Source: Deltaproteobacteria bacterium
Lineage (GTDB): Bacteria > Myxococcota_A > Polyangia > Polyangiales > Ga0077539
Direction: 5' to 3'
Assembly (NCBI GenBank): GCA_016218725.1
Contig: JACRDB010000115.1
Span: forward strand, 1 to 32,991
DNA length: 32,991 nucleotides
The position numbers were made by a program, and so were the translations under genes. The notes under the pieces were generated by a model. It was not told the origin of the DNA, searched no databases, and was given only the letters and a program-made list of their open reading frames with translations. Shown piece by piece: positions 17,098 through 25,436 of the stretch (position 1 is its first letter; every line of letters starts with the position of its first letter).

Positions 17098-18747
17098 ATG
17101 GCGCACCCATCACGAAGCCCCGAGCTTGCGTTGGATTTCAGCGTCGCCGGGCAGCGGTCGGCCCGGCGCGTGGGGCAGCTCCTGGACGCGCTGGTGCGCT
17201 CCAGCCGGGTGCAAGGCGAGGCGCCTCGGGGGGCCCAGGAGCGAACGCTCGAAGCCTGGCGCGAGGCCGGGCTGGGCACCCTGGTGCTGGAGCCAACCAC
17301 GCTCTGGGTCAACAACGAGGTCGCCCTCGGGGGGCCCGAGGCCGAGGTGCGCTGGCTCCTCCTGGCCTTCATGGCGGGGCTGCGGGCGATCACCCCGGAC
17401 CCGGAGGTCACCACGGACGAGCTCCAGGCCCTGGCGGCGGAGCTCTCCGCCCTGGAGCCCACCTGCGCGTCCATCGAACGGTTCCGGGACTGGCTCTGGG
17501 CGGACGGGGCCCAGGGCTTCACTTGCGATTTGCAAGTGAGCTTCATGGAGGCCCTGGAGGGGGTGATCCCGGACGGCGCCGTGCTGGAGCCCGCGGCGGA
17601 GGACCCGGCGCAGCGCCCGGCGGCCGTGGCGGTGTGCACGGAGGAGGTCTACGGCCTGGCGTGTCACGACCTGGCCTCCGCGTCGGGGCGGGCGGAGCTC
17701 TCGGTGGTACTGGACGCGGCGGACCCGGAGGCCCCGGCGGAGCCGTGCCTGGGGGACGCCCTCCGGCGGGAGCTGGCCGGGCTCTGCGACGACCCGTCCG
17801 CGTGGGTGCTGGCGGAGACGCGGGCGGCGCTCTCGCACCCGCCGCTCGGCGCCACGCGGGCCCTGCGCCAGCGCGGCGAGGCCCTCCGGCGGGCGCTCTC
17901 GGGCAAGGTGGACCTCGCGGTGCTCGAGGGCCTCGCGTCCAACGGCCGCCACAACGACCCGACGGCCCGGAGGCTCCTGGCCTTCCTCGACGACGAAGAG
18001 CTGGCGGGGCGCGCTGCGGCGGCGCTCCTCGATGCCCACGCGGGGCCCACGCGGCTCAGCGGGCTCCTGGTGGGCACCGGGCCGGTGTTCGCCCGCGCCT
18101 TCCTGCGCTCGCTCCTCGACCGCGGCGCCCTGGACGACGACACGGCCACGCGGCTGGCGTCGTCCCTCGGGCTCCAGCGCTTCTTCGATCTCCTGAACCT
18201 CTCGGGCCTGGACCTCGACGCGGCCGCGGGGCTCCTCAGGCTCCTGGAGGCCATGGAGGCCCCCGACGATGCATGGGCGCGCCTCCTGGATGCCCTGGAC
18301 CCTGCGGTGGCGGTGGCCCTCCTGCCGTCCCTTCCCTCCCGATGCCTCCGGGCGCAGGCCGCGCCGCTGGTGAAGGTCTGCGCGAGGCTGGACCCCGGCG
18401 CCCTCGGGGCGCACCTGTTGCCCCTGGTGGAGTCCCAGGGGCCCCACGCGGTGCGCTTCCTGGGGCTCCTCCTGCGCGCATGCCACGGGCGCCACTGGCC
18501 CTCGGCCACGCTCCGGGCGGTGCTCCAGCTCCTGGTGGACGCGGGCGCCGGGAGCCAGGCGCTGGTCCCGCTGGTACACTCCCGGGAGGTGGACCCCCAC
18601 ACCCGGGTGCTCGTCCTGCGCTACCTGGAGCAGGACCGTGAGGCGTTGCTGGAGGCCCTCCAGCGCCGCGTGAGCGAGTTCCTGGACCCCCAGGAGGTGC
18701 GGGACCGGCTCCAGTCCCTCCGGCGGTCGCACGGGGTAGGCCCGTGA
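17098..18747 (+). CDS. cassette 2 protein A: helical-repeat protein, paralogue of 12837-14495
   Basis: A 549-aa paralogue of cassette 1 protein A along its whole length. ATG 17098 has a GGGAG ribosome site (17086-17090) seven bases upstream. Shared blocks include RRVGQLLDAL, VRWLLLAFMAGLRAI, LSALEPTCASIERFRDWLWADG and the C-terminal LLVDAGAGSQALVPLVHSRE. The same N-terminal module and HEAT-like helical repeats are present; there is no signal peptide or membrane helix. The acidic central linker (about 150-220) is the most divergent part, which may set partner specificity of each cassette. The stop overlaps the start of B2 by GTGA. Function is unknown; role in the kinase cassette is inferred from fixed linkage. 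Confidence 0.87.
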   Translation: MAHPSRSPELALDFSVAGQRSARRVGQLLDALVRSSRVQGEAPRGAQERTLEAWREAGLGTLVLEPTTLWVNNEVALGGPEAEVRWLLLAFMAGLRAITPDPEVTTDELQALAAELSALEPTCASIERFRDWLWADGAQGFTCDLQVSFMEALEGVIPDGAVLEPAAEDPAQRPAAVAVCTEEVYGLACHDLASASGRAELSVVLDAADPEAPAEPCLGDALRRELAGLCDDPSAWVLAETRAALSHPPLGATRALRQRGEALRRALSGKVDLAVLEGLASNGRHNDPTARRLLAFLDDEELAGRAAAALLDAHAGPTRLSGLLVGTGPVFARAFLRSLLDRGALDDDTATRLASSLGLQRFFDLLNLSGLDLDAAAGLLRLLEAMEAPDDAWARLLDALDPAVAVALLPSLPSRCLRAQAAPLVKVCARLDPGALGAHLLPLVESQGPHAVRFLGLLLRACHGRHWPSATLRAVLQLLVDAGAGSQALVPLVHSREVDPHTRVLVLRYLEQDREALLEALQRRVSEFLDPQEVRDRLQSLRRSHGVGP

Positions 18748-19985
18748 GCCTCGCCCCCCACGGGCACGAAGAAGACGCGCTGGGGCTGGTGTTTGCGCGG
18801 CTCTTCGTGGCCGTGCGCACGCTCAAGGTGCACGGCCCGGAGCACCCGCTGACGCAGCAGCAGGCGGCGGCGTTGACCGAGGCCCTGGGCCTGGCGGCGC
18901 CGCCCTTCTCGCTGCAGTTCGTGGAGCAGGCGGTGTTCCGGGACCGCGCGCTGGTGGTGCTCAGCCCTGCGAATTTCGTGCGGTGCCGCTGGCTCGCCGA
19001 GGCGCTCCTGGCCGCGGGGGGCAACGAGCTGGTGGTGGAGCGCCGCCCGGACGTGCCCACGGCGCTGGCCTTCCTCCAGCGCCTGGAGCCCGGCCCCGCG
19101 AGGGACACGGAGCGCGCGCTGGAGACCCCTGGCCTGCGGCTGGGCAAGCTCGACGCGTCGCTGGGCGTGGCGGCCCACGAGGTGGACCCGGAGCTCCTGG
19201 CCGCGGTGCAGCTCACCCGCGCGATCGAGCGGGCCGAGGCGCTCTGCCTCGCGCCGGAGGCGCCCTGGGCGTGGCCCCAGGGCGTCGCCGTGGTGCGCAG
19301 GGTGGAGCGCGCGTGGGTGTCCCCGGAGGCCGCCGAGCGGGTGCTTGAGACGGCCCCGGGCGCGCGTCACGCGGCCCGTCGTGGGGTCACCGCGGCGTTC
19401 CGCGCCCTGGCGTGCCTGCGCGCGGTGGGGGCCGCGCCCTTCGTCCAGCGGGTGCTGTGCCACGGCGCCCTCGCGCTGTGCCTCCAGGGCCTCGGGACCC
19501 GCGGGGGGGTGCCCCTCCCCGAGGCCGCGGCGGCGCTCCTGCCGAGGCTCGTGGCCTCCCAGGATCCAACGCGTGGCCGCTCGGACCCTCATCGTGAGCG
19601 GGTGAGCGCCCTGGTGCACGACCTGGCGGAGCCCTCGGAGGGCTCTCCGCTGGCGGCGCTCGCGGGGCTGGTGACGCTGCTCTACGACCTGGAGCGGCTG
19701 CGCTGCCCGGCGGGCGCGACCTTTGACCTGTCCTGGCTGGACCTCCTGGCCGAGGCGCTCCGTCGGTGCCCCTCGCGGGTGGACCCGCGGTGGCTGAGGG
19801 TGCTCCTCCAGACGCAGGGGGCGCTCCCTCCGGGCGCCCGGGTGCGCTGCGATGACGGCCGCGAGGGCGTGCTCCTGGCCTCGGCGCGCGCGGACACCCG
19901 GCACCGGGTGCTGGTGGACGGCCTGGTCGTGGCGCCGGCCTCGGCGGCGCTCATCCTCGCGGGGGACGGCCATGGCCCTTCGTAG
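18744..19985 (+). CDS. cassette 2 protein B: paralogue of 14492-15727
   Basis: A 413-aa paralogue of cassette 1 protein B, starting at GTG 18744 in a GTGA overlap. Conserved blocks include GLVFARLFVAVRTLKVHG, PPFSLQFVEQAVFRDRALVV, EVDPELLAAVQLTRAIERAE, GVAVVRRVERAW, GLVTLLYDLERLRCP, WLRVLLQTQGALPPGARV and the final small-barrel-like segment. As in B1 the HD-type metal ligands are missing. The strong conservation of the segment around the QAVFRD motif and of the C-terminal half suggests these contact something common to both cassettes, perhaps the kinase. No signal peptide or membrane helix. The 14-base overlap with the kinase start is the same as in cassette 1. Confidence 0.84.
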   Translation: MSLAPHGHEEDALGLVFARLFVAVRTLKVHGPEHPLTQQQAAALTEALGLAAPPFSLQFVEQAVFRDRALVVLSPANFVRCRWLAEALLAAGGNELVVERRPDVPTALAFLQRLEPGPARDTERALETPGLRLGKLDASLGVAAHEVDPELLAAVQLTRAIERAEALCLAPEAPWAWPQGVAVVRRVERAWVSPEAAERVLETAPGARHAARRGVTAAFRALACLRAVGAAPFVQRVLCHGALALCLQGLGTRGGVPLPEAAAALLPRLVASQDPTRGRSDPHRERVSALVHDLAEPSEGSPLAALAGLVTLLYDLERLRCPAGATFDLSWLDLLAEALRRCPSRVDPRWLRVLLQTQGALPPGARVRCDDGREGVLLASARADTRHRVLVDGLVVAPASAALILAGDGHGPS

Positions 19986-21246
19986 GGGGCAGCGCGTGCT
20001 GGAGCGCTACGTGGTCGAGGGCCCCCTCGGGAGCGGCGGCATGGGCGAGGTGTACCGCGCCCGGCACGAGCTCCTGGACATGGAGGTGGCGGTCAAGGTC
20101 CTCGGGAAGACCTCCGACGAGGAGCTCCTGACGCGCTTCAAGCAGGAGGCGCGCTTGATGGCCCGGGTGCGCGACCCCCACGTGGTGTCCATTCTGGACT
20201 ATGGTTATCTGGAGGAGTCCCGGCCCTGCATCGTGATGGAGCTGGTGCCGGGCGAGAGCCTCACGGTGAAGTGCAACCGCGAGGGGATCCTCCCGTGGCC
20301 CGTGGCCGGGGAGCTCCTCCTCGGGGTGCTCAAGGGCCTCTCGGCGGTGCACGCCGCGGGGATCATCCACCGGGACCTGAAGCCGTCGAACATCATCCAG
20401 GCCGAGGACGGCCTGGTGAAGCTCATTGACTTCGGCGTGGCGCTGTCCTCCACGGGCCCGGACGGTCGCATCACGCTGAAGAACCACACCATGGGGACGC
20501 CGGACTACATGGCCCCGGAGCAGCTCCTGGGGCAGGCCACGGACGCGCGCACGGACCTCTACGCCGCGGCGGTGGTGTTCCACGAGCTGGTCTCCGGGGT
20601 GGTGCCCTTCGGCGACGGGAGCGTCTCGGACCTGTACCGCCGCACCGAGGAGGTGCCCCCGCCGCCGAAGACCCCCCGGAGCCGCCCGGCCTTGCCCACG
20701 AAGCTCCTGGAGGTGCTCGCCCACGCCCTGGACCCGGAGCCCGACCGGCGCCCGGCGGACGCCGCCCAGCTCCGGGCGCTCTTCGAGGGCGCCCTCTGGG
20801 TGGACCGCGCCGAGGCCCGGAGCTCGAAGGTCACCGCGGAGATCCCCTCGACGAAGCTCCCGTCGGTGCCGCCCGATGAGCTCCCCACGCCGGTGCGCAC
20901 GGTGCGCTACCTCATCGTGGCGAGGATCCCTCCGTCGAGGCTCCTTCGCCGCGAGGAGCGGGCGTGGCTTTCTTCACTGGTGAGCGCCTCGGGCCGGGGG
21001 TACGTGCTGGGAGCGCAGCTCTGGTTCGCGCTCCAGGCGCACGCGGGGCTGCCGCAGGCGTGCGTGCGCAGCGCCGAGGCGGTGCTCCTGGCCCTGCAGG
21101 AGCGCTACGGGGACACCCACGTCGCCGAGGCGCGGCTGGTGAGCGCGGGCTTCACGCTCTCCGCGGGGGCGTTCTCCGGGAGCACGCCCTTTCCCCAACC
21201 GCTCCAGGGGATGCTGGTGGAGCTCGCCGCGCGCAACCGGGAGTGA
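19972..21246 (+). CDS. cassette 2 soluble Ser/Thr kinase, paralogue of 15714-16991
   Basis: A 424-aa Hanks-type kinase with the same numbering of key residues as its paralogue: GSGGMGEVY (20-28), Lys42, Glu59, HRDLKPSN with Asp135, DFG Asp153, GTPDYMAPEQ. All are intact. The last 115 residues repeat the cassette 1 C-terminal domain (TPVRTVRYLIVARIPPSR, YVLGAQLWFALQ, GSTPFPQPLQGM). The kinase domains of the two paralogues are more alike than A or B, as expected for catalytic parts. ATG 19972 overlaps B2 by 14 bases. A GTTAC/GTAAC dyad starts 9 bases after the stop. Confidence 0.92.
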   Translation: MALRRGQRVLERYVVEGPLGSGGMGEVYRARHELLDMEVAVKVLGKTSDEELLTRFKQEARLMARVRDPHVVSILDYGYLEESRPCIVMELVPGESLTVKCNREGILPWPVAGELLLGVLKGLSAVHAAGIIHRDLKPSNIIQAEDGLVKLIDFGVALSSTGPDGRITLKNHTMGTPDYMAPEQLLGQATDARTDLYAAAVVFHELVSGVVPFGDGSVSDLYRRTEEVPPPPKTPRSRPALPTKLLEVLAHALDPEPDRRPADAAQLRALFEGALWVDRAEARSSKVTAEIPSTKLPSVPPDELPTPVRTVRYLIVARIPPSRLLRREERAWLSSLVSASGRGYVLGAQLWFALQAHAGLPQACVRSAEAVLLALQERYGDTHVAEARLVSAGFTLSAGAFSGSTPFPQPLQGMLVELAARNRE

Positions 21247-21257
21247 CCGGGCGGAGC

Positions 21258-21299
21258 GTTACCGCGCAGTAACGCTCGCGGGAGGGTCGGGTCTTCCAG
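21258..21299 (+). repeat. copy 1 of a 42-bp dispersed element with GTTAC-N6-GTAAC dyad
   Basis: The core GTTACCGCGCAGTAAC (21258-21273) extends here to a perfect 8-bp inverted repeat (21255-21276, 6-base loop). The 42 bases from 21258 align without gaps to 30285-30326, 32 of 42 identical, including a shared GGAGGGTCG after the dyad. It sits between the second kinase and the Pho box. It could be an operator, a small dispersed repeat, or a hairpin that ends cassette transcription; the missing T-run argues against a standard terminator. Confidence 0.6.
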
Positions 21300-21343
21300 C
21301 GGTATTGTGCCGCTGAGACCGAGGGGCCGGGACACCTTGTCCC

Positions 21344-21372
21344 ACGTCACGTCATTGTCACCTGGCTGTCAC
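21344..21372 (+). promoter_or_regulatory. Pho box (PhoB-type binding site)
   Basis: TTGTCAC (21355-21361), a 4-base spacer and CTGTCAC (21366-21372) give the 7-4-7 direct-repeat layout, 11-base period, of the PhoB site (consensus half CTGTCAT/C). A third half, ACGTCAC, lies exactly one period upstream (21344-21350). The next gene is an OprO/OprP-type phosphate porin, a classic PhoB target. A weak -10-like TACGCC lies near 21387, about the right distance downstream. Confidence 0.7.
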
Positions 21373-21487
21373 GCGAACCCCACCGTACGCCTTGAAGTGG
21401 CGCAGTGTGAGGCCCTACTGACCATGTCACAGGATCTTCGCAGTACGTTCTTGCGGTCACTCGGGCGAGGCTGCGATAAGCCGCTCG

Positions 21488-22960
21488 ATGCCCCGACCGC
21501 ACGCCCCGCTGCACCTCCCGGCGCTCCTCGGAGCGCTCGTCGTCACGGCCTCGGCTGGAGCCCAGCCCGCGCCGCCCACACCAGCGCCGCACCCGCCTCC
21601 GGCGCGCGCCACGCCCACCTCGGGCTTCTTCGAGGGCCGCTTCTTCGTCGCGGACCCGGGCGGGCGCTTCTGGCTGGCGCCCTCCGGGCGGCTCCACCTG
21701 GACACGGTGCTCTTCACCGGCGGCGTCACCGGGAGCTATCAGAACGGCGCGGGCGCTTACCGACCGCCGGACGTGGCCAGCAGCATGTTCGCCGCCCGGG
21801 CCCGCACGGAGGTCCTCGCGGGCTGGCTGGACCGCTACACCCTCATGCTGTCCTTTGAGTTCGGCACGGGCACATCGACGCCGAGCCAGGCGTACAACGG
21901 CGCCTCGCTCCAGAACGCCATCTTCAACATCCAGCTCGCCCGGTGGCTGAACCTCCAGCTCGGGATGTTCAACACCCCGTTCACCATCGAGAACCGCACC
22001 TCCAGCAACACCTCGGACATGATCGAGCGGTCCATGACCGTGCGCGCCTTCGGCCTCCCAGGCACCAAGGAGTGGGGCGCCATGCTCTGGGGCGAGGACC
22101 CCCGGGGGATCGTCTACGCCTCCGTGGGCTTCTTCGGCGGCGACGGCAACCGCATCAACGCCGACGGCAGCGCCATGGTGGCCGGGAGGGTCTTCGTCCA
22201 CCCGCTGGCCGTGGCGAGGGGGCCCCTGGCGGGCCTCCAGCTCGGCGGCTCGGCGCTCTACTCGCACGCGGGCGCGAGCGTGAACTACTCCATGCAGTCC
22301 ATGCGCACCCTCGGGGGCTACGCCTGGTTCTCGCCCTCCGCCGGGAGCGGGATGACCCAGGTGACGTCCGTGCCCTCGGACGAGCAGCTCGGCCTCGCGG
22401 CGGAGCTCCTGGTGCCCTTCTGGCGCATGAACCTCCGCGCGGAGCTCGTGTATCGGGACTACGGCGTGCGCGAGGTCCCCGGCGCCAGCGCCCAGCCAGG
22501 CGTGTCGCTCCGGAGCGCCAACGTCCGGGGCACGAGCCACTATGTCTTCCTGGATGGGTGGCTCTGGGGGCAGCCCAGGCTCTCTGGGAGCTTCGGGTAC
22601 CAGAACCCCTTCCGGGTGCGGTTCGATCACCTGGACCAGAGCGCGGGCCCCGTGCGGCGCGCCCTCCAGGTCGGCGCCCGCTGGGAGTACACCACCTTCG
22701 AGTACACCGCGGGCGACGGCGCGACGCCCTCGCCCCGCGCGGGGCGCTACCAGCTCCACGCCTTCGGGGTCGTGGCCAACTACTGGATCGAGCGCTACCT
22801 GCGCTTCAGCGTGCTCTACCAGCACTACTATTTCCCAAACGCGGACCCCTCGGGCTCCACCGACGCGCCCTTCAACCGCGCCGGGGGACCGCACGACGCC
22901 GAGGGGAACAGGGCCGTCTCCTTCGGGGAGCTCATGGCCCGCGCCGCCATGGCCTTCTAG
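21488..22960 (+). CDS. OprO/OprP-like phosphate-selective porin
   Basis: A 490-aa outer-membrane beta-barrel of the phosphate-selective porin O/P type, letting phosphate or polyphosphate into the periplasm. A signal peptide (about 1-25, cleavage after AGA) is followed by a Pro-rich spacer, then amphipathic strands through the C-terminal Phe490, the usual barrel-insertion signal. Family-like blocks include FFEGRFFVADPGGRFWL, GRLHLDT, ARWLNLQLGMFNTPFTIE, GTKEWGAMLWGED, and ending strands LRFSVLYQHYYF and FGELMARAAMAF. It has its own leader of about 240 bases with a Pho box, so it is likely induced by phosphate starvation. Substrate choice is inferred from family and regulatory site. It converges with the lytic transglycosylase gene 12 bases downstream. 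Confidence 0.85.
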   Translation: MPRPHAPLHLPALLGALVVTASAGAQPAPPTPAPHPPPARATPTSGFFEGRFFVADPGGRFWLAPSGRLHLDTVLFTGGVTGSYQNGAGAYRPPDVASSMFAARARTEVLAGWLDRYTLMLSFEFGTGTSTPSQAYNGASLQNAIFNIQLARWLNLQLGMFNTPFTIENRTSSNTSDMIERSMTVRAFGLPGTKEWGAMLWGEDPRGIVYASVGFFGGDGNRINADGSAMVAGRVFVHPLAVARGPLAGLQLGGSALYSHAGASVNYSMQSMRTLGGYAWFSPSAGSGMTQVTSVPSDEQLGLAAELLVPFWRMNLRAELVYRDYGVREVPGASAQPGVSLRSANVRGTSHYVFLDGWLWGQPRLSGSFGYQNPFRVRFDHLDQSAGPVRRALQVGARWEYTTFEYTAGDGATPSPRAGRYQLHAFGVVANYWIERYLRFSVLYQHYYFPNADPSGSTDAPFNRAGGPHDAEGNRAVSFGELMARAAMAF

Positions 22961-22972
22961 CGACACCGGCGC

Positions 22973-25369
22973 TCACCCCCCGTCGGGCGTCGCCGCGACG
23001 GAGGCGTCGGCCCCGGAGGGCGCCGCGGGCGCCTCGCGGCGCAGCGTGACCACCGCGTCCGTGAGCCCCTCCCGGGGCCCGTAGAGGTACCGGTAGCGCG
23101 TCAGGTTCGACAGCACCGCCTGGACGTAGCCCTGGGTCTCCGGCAGCGGGATGCGCTCGACCAGGGCGTCCACGTCGTCCGTGGGCCACTCCCGGAGCCA
23201 GCGCGTGAGGTACCCCGGGCCGCCGTTGTACGCCGCCGCCGTGTGGGCGAGCACCCCGCGGAACTGCCGCTGGAGCTGCCCGAGGTAGCGCCCCGCCAGC
23301 CGGAGGTTGAAGCGCGGCTCCAACAACCGCTCCGACGTAAAGGGCTCGTGGAGCTGCGCGGCCAGCGGCCCCGCCGTGGCCGGCATGAGCTGCACCAGCC
23401 CGAGGGCCCCCACCGGCGAGCGCGCCCCCTCCGAAAAACCACTCTCCTGGCGCATGAACGACGCCACCGTCGAGGGCCCCAGGTTGTTCTCCCTCTCGGC
23501 CTCGTCGGTGGTCTCCTGCCAGGGCCGAGGGAAGGCCGCGTCCCACACCCAGCGCGTCGCCTCCGTGGGCGCCGCGTCCAGCGCCGACGCGTTCCGCATG
23601 CCCAGCACGTACGCCCGGCGCGCGTCCCCGAGGGAGAGGTACGCCAGCGCCATGGCCTCGTCACCCCGGTCCGCGGGGAGCGACCCCCGGAGGGCGTGCT
23701 CCGCCTCGGCCAGGGCGCTCGCCGCGTCGCGGTCCATGCCGCTGGCGTGGAGCCACTGCACCCGCGCGGGCAGCGCCAGCGACGGCGGAGCGCGGCGCTC
23801 CGGCGGCGCCGCCCACGCCGTGGGGGTCTCACCCGCCGCGCGCAGCCTCGCCTCCGCGAGGAGCCCGTACCACCCGAAGGGGCGGTCCCGCAGGAGCGCC
23901 CTCCAGCCGTCCAGGGCCAGGTCGCGCTGCCCCGCGCGCCAGCGCGCCACCGAGGCCCAGTAGCGGGCCCTCGTGCGAGGCCCGGCGTGGGTGGTGGCCC
24001 CCGCCGCGAGGTCCAGCGCAGCAGCCGCCTCCGGCGCGCGGCCCGCCCGGAGCTGGAGCCAGCCCTGGTACCACGCGGCGTCCACGCGGAGCTTCTCCTG
24101 CGCGCCAGGGCGCTCCGCCACGAAGCGCCCGAAGCGCCCGAGGGCCGCGTCCAGGTGGTCGTGGCGGGCCTCCAGCCACGCCGCGCGAAACGCGGCCTCG
24201 TCGGACCAGCGGCCCCGGTAGCCCGCGGCCACCGCGTCGAAGGCCGCCACCGCCTCGGCGTCGCGGTCGGCCCGGGAGAGCGCCCTGGCCGCGAGGTAGC
24301 CGTCCTCATCGCGGGTCGCGTTGTCCGTCCGTTGGGACGCCAGGCTCAGGGCGTTGAAGGCCTCCAGCGCGCGCCCCTGGAGCGCCAGCAGGCACCGCCC
24401 CAGCGTCCGGAGCCTCCGGGTCTCCACGCTCACCGGCGCGGGCGTACCCTGCGGCGCGGCGCCCGCGTCCGTCGCCGCGCTCGGCGCGGCCGCCCCGTCC
24501 GTCGGCGCGAGCCTCTGCAGGATCGGCAGCGCCTCGGAGGCTCGGCCGCGCGCCAGGAGCGTCTCCGCGCGCCGGAGCTGGCGCTCCGGGTCCAGGGTCA
24601 CCGCGAGGCGCGTAAGCGCCGCAAGGGCCTCGCCCGCGGAGGTCCCGTCGGGCTCGTCCACCGCGATGCGCGTCCACGCGGCGACCGCCAGGTCTCGCTC
24701 GCCCGCGGCCTCGAAGGCCAGGGCGGCCACCTTCCAGCTCTCGGCCCGAGGGCGCCCTCGCGGCGGATTGTCGATCCACCCGCGCATCTCCTGGGCCGCC
24801 GCGGCGGAGTCCCCCGCGGCGTGGGCCGCCACGGCGGCCTCGGCCAGCGCCGTCTCGCGGTCCCCGTCGGGCCTCGCGGCGACGCTCAGCCAGCGCGCCC
24901 GCGCCTCGGCGTGGCGCCCGAGCGCGGTGAGCGCCTGGGCCTCCAACGCCGCCACGTCCGCACCAAGAAAGGGCGCCTCGGCCCCGAGGCCCCGGGTGAA
25001 CCGCAGGGCGCCCGCCGGGTCGTGGGCCTCTAGCGCCACGCGGGCGCGCACAAACCGGGCCTCCCGGGTGCTGCCCACCGCGGGCGGGAGCGAGTCCCCT
25101 CGGGCCCTCGCGGTGCCCCACTCCCCGCGCTGGACGGCCTCCACCACGGCCCTCAGGGGGTCGGGGATCCTGGGCCGATCGGCCACCGGGCGCGCGGGCG
25201 AGCTCGCGTCCTGCGGGGCTCCGAGCGGCACCGTCAGCGCCCCCTGGGCCTGCAGAGGCCTCCGGGGCACGGGGTTTCTCCCCCATACGCAGGTGGTGAG
25301 CGCCAGGGCCCCCACCATGGTCGGCCCGAGGGCCCTGTTCCCCATCCTCGGTGTGTACGCTCGCGCCAT
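22973..25369 (-). CDS. soluble lytic murein transglycosylase (Slt70-like)
   Basis: Cleaves the MurNAc-GlcNAc bond of peptidoglycan with formation of 1,6-anhydro ends, in the periplasm. ATG 25369 has GAGGG seven bases upstream; an in-frame ATG at 25345 and an upstream one at 25390 are less likely. The 798-aa product has an export signal (LALTTC could be a lipobox), then a long helical superhelix of TPR-like repeats (about 70-580) as in Slt70, and a C-terminal SLT domain: RQESGF with the catalytic Glu near residue 641, GALGLVQLMPATA, NLRLAGRYLGQL and AAYNGGPGYL. All motifs are intact. An insertion of Ala/Thr/Pro-rich residues interrupts the helical region. It is last in the minus-strand gene run, 67 bases after the propeller gene. 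Confidence 0.93.
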   Translation of the reverse strand: MARAYTPRMGNRALGPTMVGALALTTCVWGRNPVPRRPLQAQGALTVPLGAPQDASSPARPVADRPRIPDPLRAVVEAVQRGEWGTARARGDSLPPAVGSTREARFVRARVALEAHDPAGALRFTRGLGAEAPFLGADVAALEAQALTALGRHAEARARWLSVAARPDGDRETALAEAAVAAHAAGDSAAAAQEMRGWIDNPPRGRPRAESWKVAALAFEAAGERDLAVAAWTRIAVDEPDGTSAGEALAALTRLAVTLDPERQLRRAETLLARGRASEALPILQRLAPTDGAAAPSAATDAGAAPQGTPAPVSVETRRLRTLGRCLLALQGRALEAFNALSLASQRTDNATRDEDGYLAARALSRADRDAEAVAAFDAVAAGYRGRWSDEAAFRAAWLEARHDHLDAALGRFGRFVAERPGAQEKLRVDAAWYQGWLQLRAGRAPEAAAALDLAAGATTHAGPRTRARYWASVARWRAGQRDLALDGWRALLRDRPFGWYGLLAEARLRAAGETPTAWAAPPERRAPPSLALPARVQWLHASGMDRDAASALAEAEHALRGSLPADRGDEAMALAYLSLGDARRAYVLGMRNASALDAAPTEATRWVWDAAFPRPWQETTDEAERENNLGPSTVASFMRQESGFSEGARSPVGALGLVQLMPATAGPLAAQLHEPFTSERLLEPRFNLRLAGRYLGQLQRQFRGVLAHTAAAYNGGPGYLTRWLREWPTDDVDALVERIPLPETQGYVQAVLSNLTRYRYLYGPREGLTDAVVTLRREAPAAPSGADASVAATPDGG

Positions 25370-25436
25370 GGCACTGCCCTCGCGGGTCACCGTGCCACGC
25401 CCGCGTCGCCCCGCGCGAATCCGCGGCAGCGAGGTT

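Larger units (their letters stand above)
12837..21246 (+). repeat. tandem duplication of a three-gene A-B-kinase cassette
   Basis: Cassette 1 (12837-16991) and cassette 2 (17098-21246) have the same order, nearly equal product lengths (552/549, 411/413, 425/424 aa) and identical junctions: a 4-base GTGA overlap between A and B, and a 14-base overlap between B and the kinase. The proteins align end to end; the kinase domains are most alike, with near-identical DNA around 15890-15955 and 20150-20215, while A and B have drifted more. This is an old tandem duplication that has been kept, not a recent copy. Confidence 0.93.

Noticed and set aside
21307..21858. Open frame of 183 codons starting before the porin gene
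   Set aside because: It overlaps the Pho box and the porin start in another frame and has low-complexity content without a domain; the porin frame has a signal peptide and barrel pattern.
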